DNA of 64,000 nt from Symsagittifera roscoffensis (Eukaryota > Xenacoelomorpha > Acoela > Convolutidae). Position numbers and translations under genes: made by a program. The notes under the pieces are model-generated. The model had not been told where the DNA came from, did not search any database, and worked only from the letters and a program-made list of their open reading frames with translations. Shown piece after piece: positions 1-10,839 of the stretch (position 1 is its first letter; the number at the start of each line of letters is the position of its first letter). The stretch lies in the NCBI RefSeq assembly GCF_963678635.1, contig NC_087070.1, forward strand, positions 25,168,007 through 25,232,006, given 5' to 3'.

Positions 1-63
1 TTTTGAGAATGGTTTCACGGGACTGATGATGGAGGCATTTGCACAAGTCTTTGTCACTTCCAT
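1..63 (-). CDS. Candidate exon of unrecognised Cys-containing protein (partial, runs off left edge)
   Basis: Read on the minus strand, an AG acceptor (bases 64-65) precedes a 63-base open block that continues out of the window. It is GC-richer than its surroundings. It is open in phase 0, which is what the exon ending at 3265 requires, giving a peptide starting MEVTKTCANASIIS. Another phase is open too, so the frame rests only on the neighbouring exon. The intron to 3265 would be about 3.2 kb, and an unseen exon could lie between. The family is not recognised. On the plus strand the same bases also form a short open frame ending at 67, so the strand is inferred, not proven. Confidence 0.35.
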   Translation of the reverse strand, partial: MEVTKTCANASIISPVKPFSK

Positions 64-2213
64 CTAATACAACAAGGTATCACGGTGAACTTTTGGAAAG
101 AAAATTCGAAGACATTTCCTGAAAAAAAATTATTTCGTCTACTTAAGAAGGTTCTTTACCCTCATAAATCCCGTTCCTAGGTGAACAGTAATTGTACAGC
201 TGTAAACATACCCATTGACAATTGGAAAAGAGTCATGAACAAAAGAAAAAGGAAATTCTATTTGATTTTTGATTTTGAAAAAAATTTAACTTTTGGTTTT
301 GATAAAAAGTCCTTAAGACTCTTCGAATATAACAAACAATTTTTGATTGATGTTTTTTTTCTTCAAATAAATAAACAGACAGTAAGAAAACTGTCAATGA
401 CCACAAATAAAAAAAAGATTCTGACATCTCAGCTTTCCAATTTTAGAGAAAAAATTAGATACCGTAAGAGCTCTTTGAAATTCTAGAACAATCAATCAAC
501 TTTTTTTTGATAAAATTAGCGCAATTTGAGAAAAATGGATCGAAAAGTAAAATTGTTCCGTTGGGTTATCTGATAACTGAAATTAATTTTCGAAACTAGA
601 AGCCGATCGAGTTTTTCGTGAGCTTTACCTTTTTGGTGTTCAATAGTGAAGTTAACCTTTCTTTAAAAAAGGAAATTAACTGAATGAAAAAAAAACCAAT
701 AGTCTAACCGCGAAAGAATGAATTTGAGTTTGAATACATTTTAAGACCTGAAAAAAATAACAAAAAAATGTCACGAAATATATAAAGTTGTCACTACTTT
801 CAGCTCTTTTAACAAAGACAGATGCTAAAAGTTGTAACTTATTTTCCTCAGATGATCAGAGAGATAAACTGTTGTACGTACCATCAACTAGCAGCTCAGA
901 AGAAACCTGAAAAAAAAACTCAGGATTTCACGGAAAAGGTACTCAGTTATTTTGCGCTAAATTCACTAAGAAGTCATCTAACTGTTGTAAATTCCACGTC
1001 TGATATTGAGTTTTGGTAAACCTAATCATCTTCCTATAAAAATTTTTCAAAATAAAATTTTTCCGTAACAGCATGAAAACAGCAAAAAACGAAAACGTAA
1101 AAGCATGGGGCTCAAACCCGGATTAAGGCGGGGCGCTTTCCTCAAGGATTCCAATCCCTGCCAACCCATAGGGTTTTATTTTAGCATTCTTAAGACATCA
1201 ATTTTTGATCGATCGACCCCAAAAATTTTCCAAAACCAGCCTAAAAAGTTTTCAAAAAATTCTAAGACACATTAACATGTGATTGAAAAATTGAAAAAAT
1301 AGCCAAAAGGGGGTTGGAAAAGTGTCAGTAAAATTAGGGAGACCGAAAAAATTATTGGCTGTTATTTGAATTTGTGAAAAAAAAACAAAAATATAACTCG
1401 AGTAAAGTTTTGGCTCTTCTCCCTTTAACACCAATTTTGCATTATAATTGTTGATTTTACGAAAAATCCGTTTTACAAACTAAACGTAGCCAGCAGACAG
1501 CTGGAAAACAGTCAATGATCGCAAAAGAAACAGAAGAAAAACACTTTTTTTTTAAACAAGTACAATTTTCAAAATTAACACTGCTCTCAAAGTTCTTTTT
1601 TTTAATTTTCAGTACAAAATAGTTTTCTAGGTAAGTTATTTCGATAGATAAGTTTTTGTTACTGTCTTGTTTTGTTGTTCGAAAATGGAATTTGCCTTCT
1701 TTCAGCAAAAAGTTACTTAGAAACAACTCAAAAATTGAACCGCGATTTGAGAGAAAAAAAATTTTGAGACAATTTCTTCACAAAATTATAAAACCTAATC
1801 AAGACCTGCATAAGTGTCGATACCACGTTCAATGGCCTTTAAATAAAGCCAACAGTTAAAAATCTAAGTGAAATTGGCTCACTGGCTTTTCAAAGAAAAA
1901 CGAAAGGCCTTAAGATCTTCGAGCTGCAAGAAGGATTTATATTTGACACTTCTTTGATAAAATTAATACAATTTAAAATTGAGCTGCTGAAAAATCTTAT
2001 AAATCAAATCCACTTTTGAAACTAGAAAAAAAATTCACGTCTTTTGGGATCTTTTCCACATTCGCAATTGGAGAACAATTGAAATAACCTTAAAACAAAA
2101 ATGAAAAAGCCAAACAGCAAACAAATTGTTGCGAACAAATGTTTAAACTTTTCCCGCAAAAAAAGTTATTCGACCAATACAAGTCTCTTCACTGAATCTT
2201 TCGACTTTTATTA
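64..2213. other. AT-rich non-coding stretch with repeat fragments
   Basis: No gene seen. About 200-690 and 1850-2110 are diverged copies of a dispersed repeat also found at 8.5, 10.9, 11.1, 55.9 and 58.6 kb (shared blocks include 'ttttttgataaaattarc' and 'ccacttttgaaactagaa'). About 1105-1240 is a fragment of the GC-ended MITE family seen at 4.4, 12.9, 24.5 and 32.5 kb, recognisable by its 'ccctgccaaccca' block. The small open frames here look like chance frames. Confidence 0.5.
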
Positions 2214-2221
2214 AATGATTT

Positions 2222-2440
2222 GGATCTTTTCGAGTTTCCAACCCCCTTCTTAAATTACAAAAAAAAGAAGTTCAAAAATTGTTCACGCGGCAATTTGCAT
2301 TTACAAATGTTTTAGAAATGTGCTCACATTTTCACGCTGACACGTTTTACTGCAGTTTCTAACATGAAAAATCATTTCAAATAGACTTTCATGTAATGAC
2401 TTTTAGAAAAATTCAAAGGGGGGGGGAATGGAAAAGAGCC
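2222..2440. mobile_element. hAT-like MITE with perfect 8-bp target duplication
   Basis: A 219-bp non-coding element with terminal inverted repeats: left end GGATCTTTTCGAGTTTCC, right end (reverse complement) GGCTCTTTTCCATTCCCCCC. It is flanked by an exact 8-bp direct duplication AATGATTT at 2214-2221 and 2441-2448. Its interior, reverse complemented, matches the interior of the element at 34304-34528, so both are copies of one mobile family in opposite orientations. An 8-bp target duplication is typical of hAT transposases. No transposase gene is present, so it is non-autonomous. Confidence 0.85.
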
Positions 2441-2454
2441 AATGATTTAACAAA

Positions 2455-2602
2455 ATATCAGTTGAACAAGTTTTACGAACTTGGTTTTACAAAGTAATAT
2501 GAGCAGAAAATATGCTTGGGCCACATTTTTATGACAATTGAACTACGTGGACAAAAGTTTAAAAAAAGATAATGGGATGTGTGAGGGACAGGTAGAAGAG
2601 CC
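2455..2602. mobile_element. Fragment of the GGCTCTTTTCC MITE family
   Basis: It ends in the family terminus ...GAGCC at 2602. Its interior has the blocks 'ggttttacaaag' and 'tgacaattgaactacgtgg', shared with the copies at 3.6, 24.2 and 34.6-34.9 kb. No left terminus was found. Its right end directly abuts the foldback element that follows. Confidence 0.5.
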
Positions 2603-3151
2603 GCTCTTTTTTCGGGTCTTTCCGATTATAGCCCCCTAGCCTAATATCACAAAAATTATAGCCCCCTCCCCCAAACCTCTCCCATTTTAGACCGCCAACC
2701 TTTCCTATTTTAGCCCCCCCCCCAAAGGTTTCTAATTATACTAATAGGCAGATCAAATAATTAATTTCAATGTTTACATTTAAGTATGGTTACATTGCAT
2801 CGGAGCCAAAAGAAATCAACTGACAGATGATATAAAATCAATTAGGCGAGGTCAAGGTGAGATCTAGGTGATTTCTAGGTGAGGCAGTTTGAATTGATAC
2901 TCAATCAATATTCAGTTCATGAAAGAGAAGCCATCAATATAAATCAACTTAAATTCATAATTGAAATATTTCCATTAAAATAAATTTCAGAATATATATA
3001 GTATTATAAATCAGTACGGATAATGTGTATATATTTGGAACGTTCGGGGGGGGGGGGGCGATAATGGGAAAGATGGGGGGGGGGCGATAATGGGAAAGAT
3101 GGGGGGGGGGGGGGGGGTCAATAAAATGTGACTTTTGCCGAAAAAAGAGCG
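2602..3151. mobile_element. Foldback-type element with C/G-rich subrepeated arms
   Basis: The ends are inverted: CCGCTCTTTTTTCGG at 2601-2615 pairs with ccgaaaaaagagcg at 3138-3151. Inside the left arm a short unit like 'ccgattatagccccc' recurs about five times with variation. Inside the right arm the inverted unit 'gggggcgataatgggaaa' recurs at least twice. The right arm includes long G runs (about 3046-3058, 3075-3083, 3101-3117), which could form G-quadruplexes on the plus strand. The centre is ordinary AT-rich DNA. No coding sequence was seen. Confidence 0.55.
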
Positions 3152-3264
3152 ACCTAAATAAATGTCTTCACTTCCTTCATGGATACTTAATCAGCGAAAA
3201 ATACAAGAAAAGCTTAAAATGTTGACAAGACTTTCACTGTACTGAAGCTGGTGAGTGCACTTAC

Positions 3265-3402
3265 ATTCTCCATCTTCATGGCCTTGTACCAGCCACAGTG
3301 CACTGCATTGGCGAACGTCTCTTGGTATGAGAACTGCAGCCAATTGGTTCCTATCATCTTCGTGCTATTATGCTTCTTCATGCAAAGCTTCCACATGTTG
3401 GC
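3265..3402 (-). CDS. Exon of unrecognised Cys-containing protein
   Basis: A 138-nt block (46 codons, phase 0 to phase 0) with acceptor ...ttcttaacag upstream and donor GAGAAT|gtaagtgc downstream, an excellent GT-AG pair. The reading frame is open throughout, starting ANMWKLCMKKHNSTK and ending HCGWYKAMKMEN. It has two Cys, is Lys- and Trp-rich, and has a possible N-glycosylation site (NST). Its composition is clearly less AT-biased than the flanks. It joins in phase to the exon at 3949-4100. I do not recognise the domain. The Cys spacing across both exons suggests a small extracellular module, which is inference. Confidence 0.6.
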
Positions 3403-3566
3403 CTGTTAAGAAATTATAGCTTCATAGTTCAGTGATTTCATTAATCTGTGACTGTGCTATATTGACAAAAGTCCTTTGAATTTTATCGCTGTTCTTGTCA
3501 AGCAAAAAGTTATTGACATCTAAAATTCATTTTGGAGACTAGTGAATGAGCAGAGCACGATGAATC

Positions 3567-3766
3567 GGCTTTTTATATGTTTCTCCACAACATGTCATTT
3601 TTTCTGCAAAAGCGTTGAGCTTAATGTGTAATCAATGATCTTACGAAGTTGTATATGAGGACAAATTGTGTTTGTGTTTTACCTATGCTAATTTAAATGA
3701 CAATTGGACTCTGTGGTCAAAAGAAATCCATAAAATGACATGTGATTGGGAAATAAGTAGAGGAGC
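3567..3766. mobile_element. Diverged GGCTCTTTTCC-family MITE in the intron between two exons
   Basis: It begins ggcttttt and ends gaggagcc, with the family blocks 'cttacgaagttgtatatgagga' (first 20 bases shared) and 'tgacaattggactctgtgg' inside. Flanks gATGAATc and tATGAATa share six bases, compatible with a decayed 8-bp target duplication. It lies between the two candidate exons at 3265-3402 and 3949-4100, consistent with intronic DNA. Confidence 0.5.
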
Positions 3767-3948
3767 CTATGAATAAAAAAGGTCGACATACAAAAAGTCT
3801 TTTGAAAGTTTTTTTTCTGAAAATTTGGGGAGAAATGCGAAAAGAGCCAAAATTTTGTCTATGGGACTGGAATCAATGCAATTCTAGACTTGAACTGAAG
3901 TATATTAAATCATAGAATGGTGTGGTTCAATTCTGCTCTTGCCTGTAC

Positions 3949-4100
3949 ATTCTGCACGAACTCTCCATCTTCGGCTGTTTTGGAGTTGACGCAGCGTGCA
4001 TTTCTATTGGCTCTCTTCTTACCACCACAAGGGTAGTGCTGGGTGATGTCCAGTTTGGGACAGTACTCCTTCCGACACTCCCGGTCATAGTTGCCCAATT
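3949..4100 (-). CDS. Exon of unrecognised Cys-rich protein
   Basis: A 152-nt block with acceptor ...tgttcttttcag (strong pyrimidine tract) and donor CAGAAT|gtacag. The first two bases complete a codon from an upstream exon that I did not locate, and the exon ends in phase 0, joining the exon at 3265-3402. The 50 codons contain four Cys (C..RKEYC, then YPCGG, then NARCVN) and many charged residues, ending EDGEFVQN. It is markedly GC-richer than the flanks. An alternative donor TGTGGTG|gtaaga lies inside but would throw the next exon out of frame. Family unrecognised. Confidence 0.6.
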
Positions 4101-4407
4101 CTGAAAAGAACATTTTCATTTTAGAAACATATTGTTTAAAATCTAATTTCAAACATAGTAGGTCGGCCCCTTAAAAAACAATTATGAAAAATAATCCCGT
4201 CAACTATGAAAAATGCAATTTTTCCTTCCCAATTTGCTCCCAATATAATTCCTCTCCGATATGTTTGTCATGGCCTACTTACTAAAACCCGCATACCAAT
4301 TAATAAAAACAAAATGATGTTCGCGGATATTTGAAGGCATATTTTTCTCATATCTGCTTGAGGAACTGTGAGGAACTGGAGGAGCCCAGCAGACCATAGT
4401 TCTAACC

Positions 4408-4698
4408 AGTAGCGAATTTAGGGGGAGAGGCGGGAGGCGGACGCCCTCCCCCTCCTCCCCCCTCAGGGATTCGACCCCCTGCCGACCCAAAGGGTCCCCC
4501 CTTTGTACTATTTTGAGCTATCCTTTTTTGATGACGGACCCTGAAAATTTTCGGCGCCAATTTATACTAATTTTGATAAGGGAGCGCGCGCCAAAATAAA
4601 ACGCTATTTTTTGGTCAACATTTTCCCAAAAGTGCCCAAAAACAGCTTTTTTGACCTGTTTTTTTTTACAAAAATTTGTCTGCTGCACAAAAAATTTG
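4408..4698. mobile_element. GC-ended MITE copy (family with 'ccctgccgaccca' block)
   Basis: It starts 'gcgaatttagggggagagg', followed by 'gattcgaccccctgccgac', 'tttgtactattttga' and an A/T-rich body ending near 'ctgctgcacaaaaaatttgg'. The same order of blocks recurs at 32516-32885 (same strand), and inverted at 12887-13220 and 24454-24925. The expected far terminus is missing: the body runs directly into the 34-bp minisatellite. No coding capacity. Confidence 0.6.
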
Positions 4699-4850
4699 GT
4701 CAAAACATCGTCTTTTAGTGTCTTCTAATTTAGTCAAAACAACGTCTTTTAGTGTCTTCTAATTTAGTCAAAACAACGTCTTTTAGTGTCTTCTAATTTG
4801 GTCAAAACATCGTCTTTTAGTGTCTTCTAATTTAGTCAAAACAACGTCTT
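4699..4850. repeat. 34-bp minisatellite, about 4.5 copies
   Basis: Copies start at 4699, 4733, 4767, 4801 and 4835 (the last is cut short). The unit begins gtcaaaacaacgtcttttag and ends tgtcttctaattta. Copies differ at only one or two positions (a/t in 'aacatcg/aacaacg', a/g at the last base). The unit resembles the MITE interior at 32805-32835 ('ccaaaccagcgtctttttag', 'tgctttaggag'). Confidence 0.9.
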
Positions 4851-5540
4851 CGAAAGTCGGAAGAAAAAAATTCTGTACAAAGTCACAAAAATTTTGGTTA
4901 AATTATCAAAATAACATTTGCTATCCAGATAAAACTGTTTGTAATACTTAATTTATATTGAAAAAAAATTTTAAAACAAAAGCACACCTTAGACAAAGTT
5001 CCTCTCCATTTTCGGTGATTGGAATGAGAACTACAACGCAATTGTTATAAGATTTCAATATTGCCACTGACTTCAAAACTTCACTCTTAGTACTTCCTTA
5101 ATTTAGTACCTCCTTTAGCACCCTCTTTAATTTCAATTTTAAACAAGGATAGCCGGTTACTTTTACAGAAGGTTCCAGCCGCACTAATAGAAAAAAGTTT
5201 TCTTGTTCAAAATTAGGTTTCTGCGTGTTGTGACTAAAGAGAGAAAAAAAAACGACAAGACTTTCTCTCTGCCATTTAATTTTTTTAAAAAATTCCTGCT
5301 TAGGAAGTGTTAAAAGACAAGGCATAAACTGTCTATTTAGGCTAAAAACTCGACTTATAACTTATTGTACCGATTTTTTTTTCTGGCGATAAACACTTAA
5401 CTTATAAGGTTTACATCTGGCCAGAGAAATATTTTTGAAGTATTTAAAAAAAGCAGGGCTTTTTTTTAAATTTTGCGTTTCTCATTAGTTTCTGATCAGA
5501 AGTTAGCTAATTCTAAGTTTTATCTAACTTCAAAAAATCT

Positions 5541-5613
5541 CCTGGTAGTACTTGAGCCAATGATGGCTTGTTAGCTAGACGTTGTGTTAACCACTAGGTC
5601 ATAAGACCTCGGG
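5541..5613 (-). other. tRNA-like relic (possible Val-AAC-like), copy 1
   Basis: On the minus strand this has an A-box-like TGACCTAGTGGTTAA, then 'ctagctaacaag', where a Val-type AAC anticodon loop would sit, then a degenerate B box GGCTCAAGTAC. Stems do not pair well, so this is at best a tRNA pseudogene or a tRNA-derived short element. Confidence 0.3.
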
Positions 5614-5845
5614 AAAACTAAAATTTTTGGCAATATAATGCAAAGTAACAATTTGTTTCAATAATTAATAAGTTGCATTGTTTTGCTACAATTGTTGTGT
5701 ATACTCAAAGCAAGTAGAATCATTGTTATCTGTTGCAGTTGAGCACGTTAACTGATTTCAAATATCTTAGATTTCTAGAAACTGTACATTTCCAAAAATA
5801 GATGAAAAACGAGGCTGCTCGTAAATCAGGGCAAAAACCTTGAAT

Positions 5846-6291
5846 GTTCCGACTGTCCCTATTAAAAACTATTAAAAATATTAAAAACATAAGTTTTGGA
5901 CAATATCTAAGTGTGAAATGTTTAATCGTACGAAATAAATCCGACTGATTTGATTACCCAGCCTCAATTCAATTTGGAAAGATTTTGTTGTGCTGGATAG
6001 TTCGCCACGCATAAATAACTCGCGTTACGCTTTCAGCAATTTGAATAAACTCTTCAAAGCGCTCATAATTTAATCCAAAACATGGCCAATTTGGCAATTT
6101 TCAAACCTCCAGAACTTTACAAAAATTAATCGGACTTAAAATATCGTTTTACAATTGAACTTAGCAAGTCAATATCTTCAATGGGGTGTAAAAATTTTCT
6201 GTCAAAAACTGTTCTTTCGATCGGCGAAATTTGACTGAAGCAAAAAACACACAGAGCATTAATATTCTGTTTTTTTTTCGAAAGTCGGAAC
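5846..6291. mobile_element. Repeat with short inverted ends GTTCCGACT...AGTCGGAAC, copy 1
   Basis: It is bounded by gttccgactgtccc (left) and cgaaagtcggaac (right), which are partly inverted. The interior, reverse complemented, matches 17738-18245: both contain 'ttcagacaaatttcg'-like and 'attgccattttggccaa'-like blocks in order. Other copies are at 7280-7724 and 20670-21176. Similarity continues somewhat beyond the left end, so the true termini are uncertain. Non-coding. Confidence 0.45.
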
Positions 6292-6974
6292 AAAAACTTA
6301 TTCTGTACGAAAGTCACAAAAATTTTGGTTAAATTATCAAATTAATATTTGTTATCCAGATAAAATTGTTTTTAATACTTAATTTATATTGAAAAAAAAT
6401 TTTAAAACAAAAGCACACCTTAGACAAAGTTCCTCTCCATTTTTTTGGTGATTGGAATGAGAACTACAACGCAATTGTTATAAGATTTCAATATTGCCAC
6501 TGACTTCAAAACTTCACTCTTAGTACCTCCTTAATTTAGTACCTCCTTTAGCACCCTCTTTAATTTCAATTTTAAACAAGGATAGCCGGTTACTTTTACA
6601 GAAGGTTCCAGCCGCACTAATAGAAAAAAGTTTTCTTGTTCAAAATTAGGTTTCTGCGTGTTGTGACTAAAGAGAGAAAAAAAAACGACAAGACTTTCTC
6701 TCTGCCATTTAATTTTTTTAAAAAATTCCTGCTTAGGAAGTGTTAAAAGACAAGGCATAAACTGTCTATTTAGGCTAAAAACTCGACTTATAACTTATTG
6801 TACCGATTTTTTTTTCTGGCGATAAACACTTAACTTATAAGGTTTACATCTGGCCAGAGAAATATTTTTGAAGTATTTAAAAAAAGCAGGGCTTTTTTTT
6901 TAAATTTTGCGTTTCTCATTAGTTTCTGATCAGAAGTTAGCTAATTCTAAGTTTTATCTAACTTCAAAAAATCT

Positions 6975-7047
6975 CCTGGTAGTACTTGAGCCAATGATGG
7001 CTTGTTAGCTAGACGTTGTGTTAACCACTAGGTCATAAGACCTCGGG
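6975..7047 (-). other. tRNA-like relic, copy 2 in the tandem unit
   Basis: This is the duplicate of 5541-5613, identical as far as I can read. Confidence 0.3.
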
Positions 7048-7279
7048 AAAACTAAAATTTTTGGCAATATAATGCAAAGTAACAATTTGTTTCAATAATT
7101 AATAAGTTGCATTGTTTTGCTACAATTGTTGTGTATACTCAAAGCAAGCAGAATCATTGTTATCTGTTGCAGTTGAGCACGTTAACTGATTTCAAATATC
7201 TTAGATTTCTAGAAACTGTACATTTCCAAAAATAGATGAAAAACGAGGCTGCTCGTAAATCAGGGCAAAAACCTTGAAT

Positions 7280-7724
7280 GTTCCGACTGTCCCTATTAAA
7301 AACTATTAAAAATATTAAAAACATAAGTTTTGGACAATATCTAAGTGTGAAATGTTTAATCGTACGAAATAAATCCGACTGATTTGATTACCCAGCCTCA
7401 ATTCAATTTGGAAAGATTTTGTTGTGCTGGATAGTTCGCCACGCATAAATAACTCGCGTTACGCTTTCAGCAATTTGAATAAACTCTTCAAAGCGCTCAT
7501 AATTTAATCCAAAACATGGCCAATTTGGCAATTTTCAAACCTCCAGAACTTTACAAAAATTAATCGGACTTAAAATATCGTTTTACAATTGAACTTAGCA
7601 AGTCAATCTCTTCAATGGGGTGTAAAAATTTTCTGTCAAAAACTGTTCTTTCGATCGGCGAAATTTGACTGAAGAAAAAAACACACAGAGCATTAATATT
7701 CTGTTTTTTTTCGAAAGTCGGAAC
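7280..7724. mobile_element. Repeat with short inverted ends GTTCCGACT...AGTCGGAAC, copy 2
   Basis: Second copy by tandem duplication of 5846-6291, with the same ends and interior. It contributes no coding sequence. Confidence 0.45.
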
Positions 7725-8435
7725 AAAAACTTATTCTGTACGAAAGTCACAAAAATTTTGGTTAAATTATCAAATTAATATTTGTTATCCAGATAAAATT
7801 GTTTTTAATACTTAATTTAGATTGAAAAAAGTCTTAAAACTGAAGCACACCTTAGACAAAGTTCCTCTACATTTTCAGTGATTGGAATGAAAATTACACA
7901 ACAACGCAATTTTTATAGTATTTCAATGTTTCCACTGACTTCAAAATTTCATTTTTGGTACCTCTTTACTCTTTAATTTCAATTTTACACAAGGATAGCC
8001 GGTTCTTTTTACAGAAATTTCCAGCCGCACTAATAGAAAAATTTTCTTGTTCAAATTTGTGTTTCTGCATGTAGTGACTAAAGAGAGAAAGAGAGCGACA
8101 AGACTTAGCCTGGAAAAACTGTTACTGTCTTCGCTGAAACATTTTGTTCAATTATTATTGCAGCTCAGAACAAAATGGAAAAACAATCTTTTTGCAGAAA
8201 AACGCAAGCAAACCAAAATTATTTTAAAATTTTTCTCCCTGCCTTTAAGTTTTCTTTAAAACTTCGTGCTTAGGAAGTGTTAAGTGACAATGCATAAACT
8301 GTCTATTTAGGCTAAAAACTCTACTTATAACTTCCCGTACCAACTTTTTTTTATGGTGAGAAACACTTTGCTTATAATGTTTACATCTGGCCAGAGAAAT
8401 GTTTTTAAAATATTTTAAAAAAGCAGTTGTTCGAA

Positions 8436-9780
8436 CTTTAAATATGCAATTCCAAAGAAGCAAACTTGGCCTCACCACTCTTCGAATCTTAAAAACAGTT
8501 TTTGATAATCTTAACCAAATTGAAAAAAACTGGACTCACAGGCAATGTTTTATATTCTTTTAGAAAAATCGAAAATAGAAATCCACTTTTGAAACTAAAA
8601 GCTGTTCAAGTTTTTTCATCTTTACATTTTTGCTGTTTTATACTGAAAATTTTGCTGTTTTGTATGATTTGTGTTGAATTGAGTTTTCCTAAAACAAATT
8701 CAAATCATAATTTTCTTGTGGTAATGAGAGAAAATTCAGCAAATCAGTGTGTGAAAACAATAACAGATCTAAGCCACTGCTTTTAAAAAATTAGCTTAGC
8801 CAATTCTTTAGACAATTCTCTAGATGGAAACAGGTCTCAAGTTCTTGAAGGTAATTGAAGAATTGATTTTGTCAAAATTTATCTACTTTAGGGCAATCTT
8901 TTTCGCAATTTGTTTTGTGTTCACTTTTTATACAAACACACTGACTAATTTTTATACCAAAGATGACATTTTTTTTAACTCTAATTGACAAACGCAATGT
9001 ATAATCCTAGTTTTTGTTCAAACTGTTATTTCAGATTTCAACGTTCAAACGCAGCCAACGAACAATTTGGAAAAGGTGAAATAACCCAAGGAAATTTTAA
9101 AAAATCTGTAGAAAATTTTGAAGTAATAAGTTTCGAGATTTGAAAAAAAAACATTTCGCTTTTTGAAATTGAATTTGAAATGTGGCTTGAAAAAAATTTT
9201 AGGTTTCAATTGTTTTTGGTTTCTGAATGACATTGACATTGCAGGGGTTTCTTTCATTTCATTATGACATTGTAAATTCAATTTTTTAAAACTGAAGAAT
9301 TTAAATATGCGTGGCGGGGGCAAAGGGGGAAAGAGTCAAGAAACGAACTCAAGTTTAAAAAATAAAAGTCAAACCACTAACGATCAAATTCAAACGGGAA
9401 CAAAAACAAAGACTTTCGATAGATAAAAAACAGCCAAAAGACAAAAAAGTCGATTAAACAGAAAAACGACTTTCGAATTTAGAAAAAAAATATGGCCTTA
9501 AGGATAAAATTTCTCAGATTTATGGGTTTTTATGGGTTTTTAGTTCCTTGATTTTCCATAACACCCTGTGGTCGAGCTAAAACTGGAAAAATTTCTTGAT
9601 AATTTTTAAAGTTGTTCTTCTCATGTGGCATGGAATCCATCATTTCAAAATTCAAAAAATGGTTTTTCGAATAAAGCAAGAAATAATTTTTTTTGAAAAT
9701 TTGAAATTTCCCATAAACATAAAATTCTTCGTACAAATTTTAAGATGTAGCTGCTCCAGCAACCGGTTGTCTCGATTAAA
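8436..9780. other. AT-rich non-coding stretch with one dispersed-repeat copy
   Basis: About 8485-8770 is a plus-orientation copy of the repeat family described for 64-2213 ('ttgaaaaaaactggac', 'gttttatattc', 'atccacttttgaaact'). About 9650-9800 resembles the last 160 bases of the window (63840-64000): shared blocks are 'ttcttcgtacaaatttt', 'tctcgattaaaccc' and 'atcagattg'. No gene seen. Confidence 0.5.
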
Positions 9781-10660
9781 CCCCTGTAATCAGATTGGGT
9801 AAGTACTTTTCGAGAGGGCCGTGACCTTTTTTTTAGACATTTTAAATGTCTCAGCTAACACAGGGGAGCTTCTCTCAACCCTTTCTTTTGACGAACGCAA
9901 AATTTTAGATTTGGGATGATAGTGTTTGAAACACAAAAAGTTTCAAGAAACGGCCAAAGAATAGTTTGATTTTCCGAAAGCCAAGAAAAGTCTCAAAAAA
10001 ATGTGGGCTTAGCCGCTTATGAAAAGAGTTAATCCAATTGTACCCTGCTTTTCGATTATACCCAAAATGTTTTTCGATTGTACCCAAAATCTCAGATTTG
10101 GAAGGGTAGTTTTGGAGAAAAATCAAAAACATTTTAAAAAAAGAAACTGATTTTTGCAAGGGCTATAAATTGCTATGAACAAATATTTAGGTCGCTTTTA
10201 TAAGAGGCTTCACCCAACCTTTTTTTGGTTAAACCCAAAATCTCAAATTTTTTGGGGGTAGTTTCTGGAAAAAGTCAAAAAATTTTTGACTTTCAAACAA
10301 TGACCTTTCTGAGGGCCATAACTTTTTGTGCTTAAAATCGTTGCGCGCTACCACTTATACACGGGAGCCTCAACTAATCCGTTCTGCGCAGTGAAATCAA
10401 AAACTCTGATTTTAGATGGTAGTTTTTGTGAGAACATTTAAAAAGTTTCAAAAAACGGTCAAATAATATTTTGATTTTCCTGAGGGCCAAAAATTGCTGG
10501 TTAAAAAAATTTGAGCATATTCACTTAGATAAGAAGCGTCACACAACCTTTTTTTTTCGATTGAACCCAAGTTCTCAGATTTGAGAGGGAAGCTTCCGAG
10601 AAAAATAAAGAAAATCCCAAAATTTGTTCGCAAATCCCCTCCTCGAAGGCTAAATAGAAA
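9780..10660. repeat. Degenerate tandem satellite, units about 150-190 bp
   Basis: A recognisable block 'ttcgattgtacccaaaatct' followed by 'cagatttggaagggtagttt' recurs in diverged form near 9880, 10073, 10226, 10383 and 10556. Each is followed by a 'gagaaaaatcaaaaa'-like stretch and 'gagggccataaattgct'-like stretch. Copies are too diverged for a fixed period, indicating an old array. No gene seen. Confidence 0.6.
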
Positions 10661-10839
10661 ATTGGGTACAATAAAAGATACGCAGGCACACAAGAGTGAG
10701 CAGTCTTTCCATTGGTTCCTTTTTTTTGGAAACCAAAAAAATGTTTTTGAGAAAAACGAACGTTTTAAAGAATTGTGAAAAAGTTTTCGAAAGGTTCAAA
10801 AAATAATAAAAAAGACTAAATCCCAGTTATTTTTATAAA

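Larger units (their letters stand above)
4851..8435. repeat. 1.43-kb tandem repeat: two near-identical units plus a diverged partial third
   Basis: Unit 1 is 4851-6278, unit 2 is 6279-7711, and a diverged partial unit 3 runs from 7712 to about 8435. Each begins cgaaagtcggaa. Units 1 and 2 differ at scattered single bases and in homopolymer lengths. Unit 3 is clearly older and holds an extra segment of about 130 bp near 8105-8235. Identical minus-strand frames of 75 codons at 5098-5325 and 6531-6758 are by-products of the duplication and match nothing I recognise. A tRNA-like segment lies in units 1 and 2. Confidence 0.9.

Noticed and set aside
5098-6758. Identical 75-codon frames at 5098-5325 and 6531-6758 as a duplicated gene
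   Set aside because: They sit in a tandemly duplicated non-coding unit, match no family, and the third diverged unit does not keep the frame.
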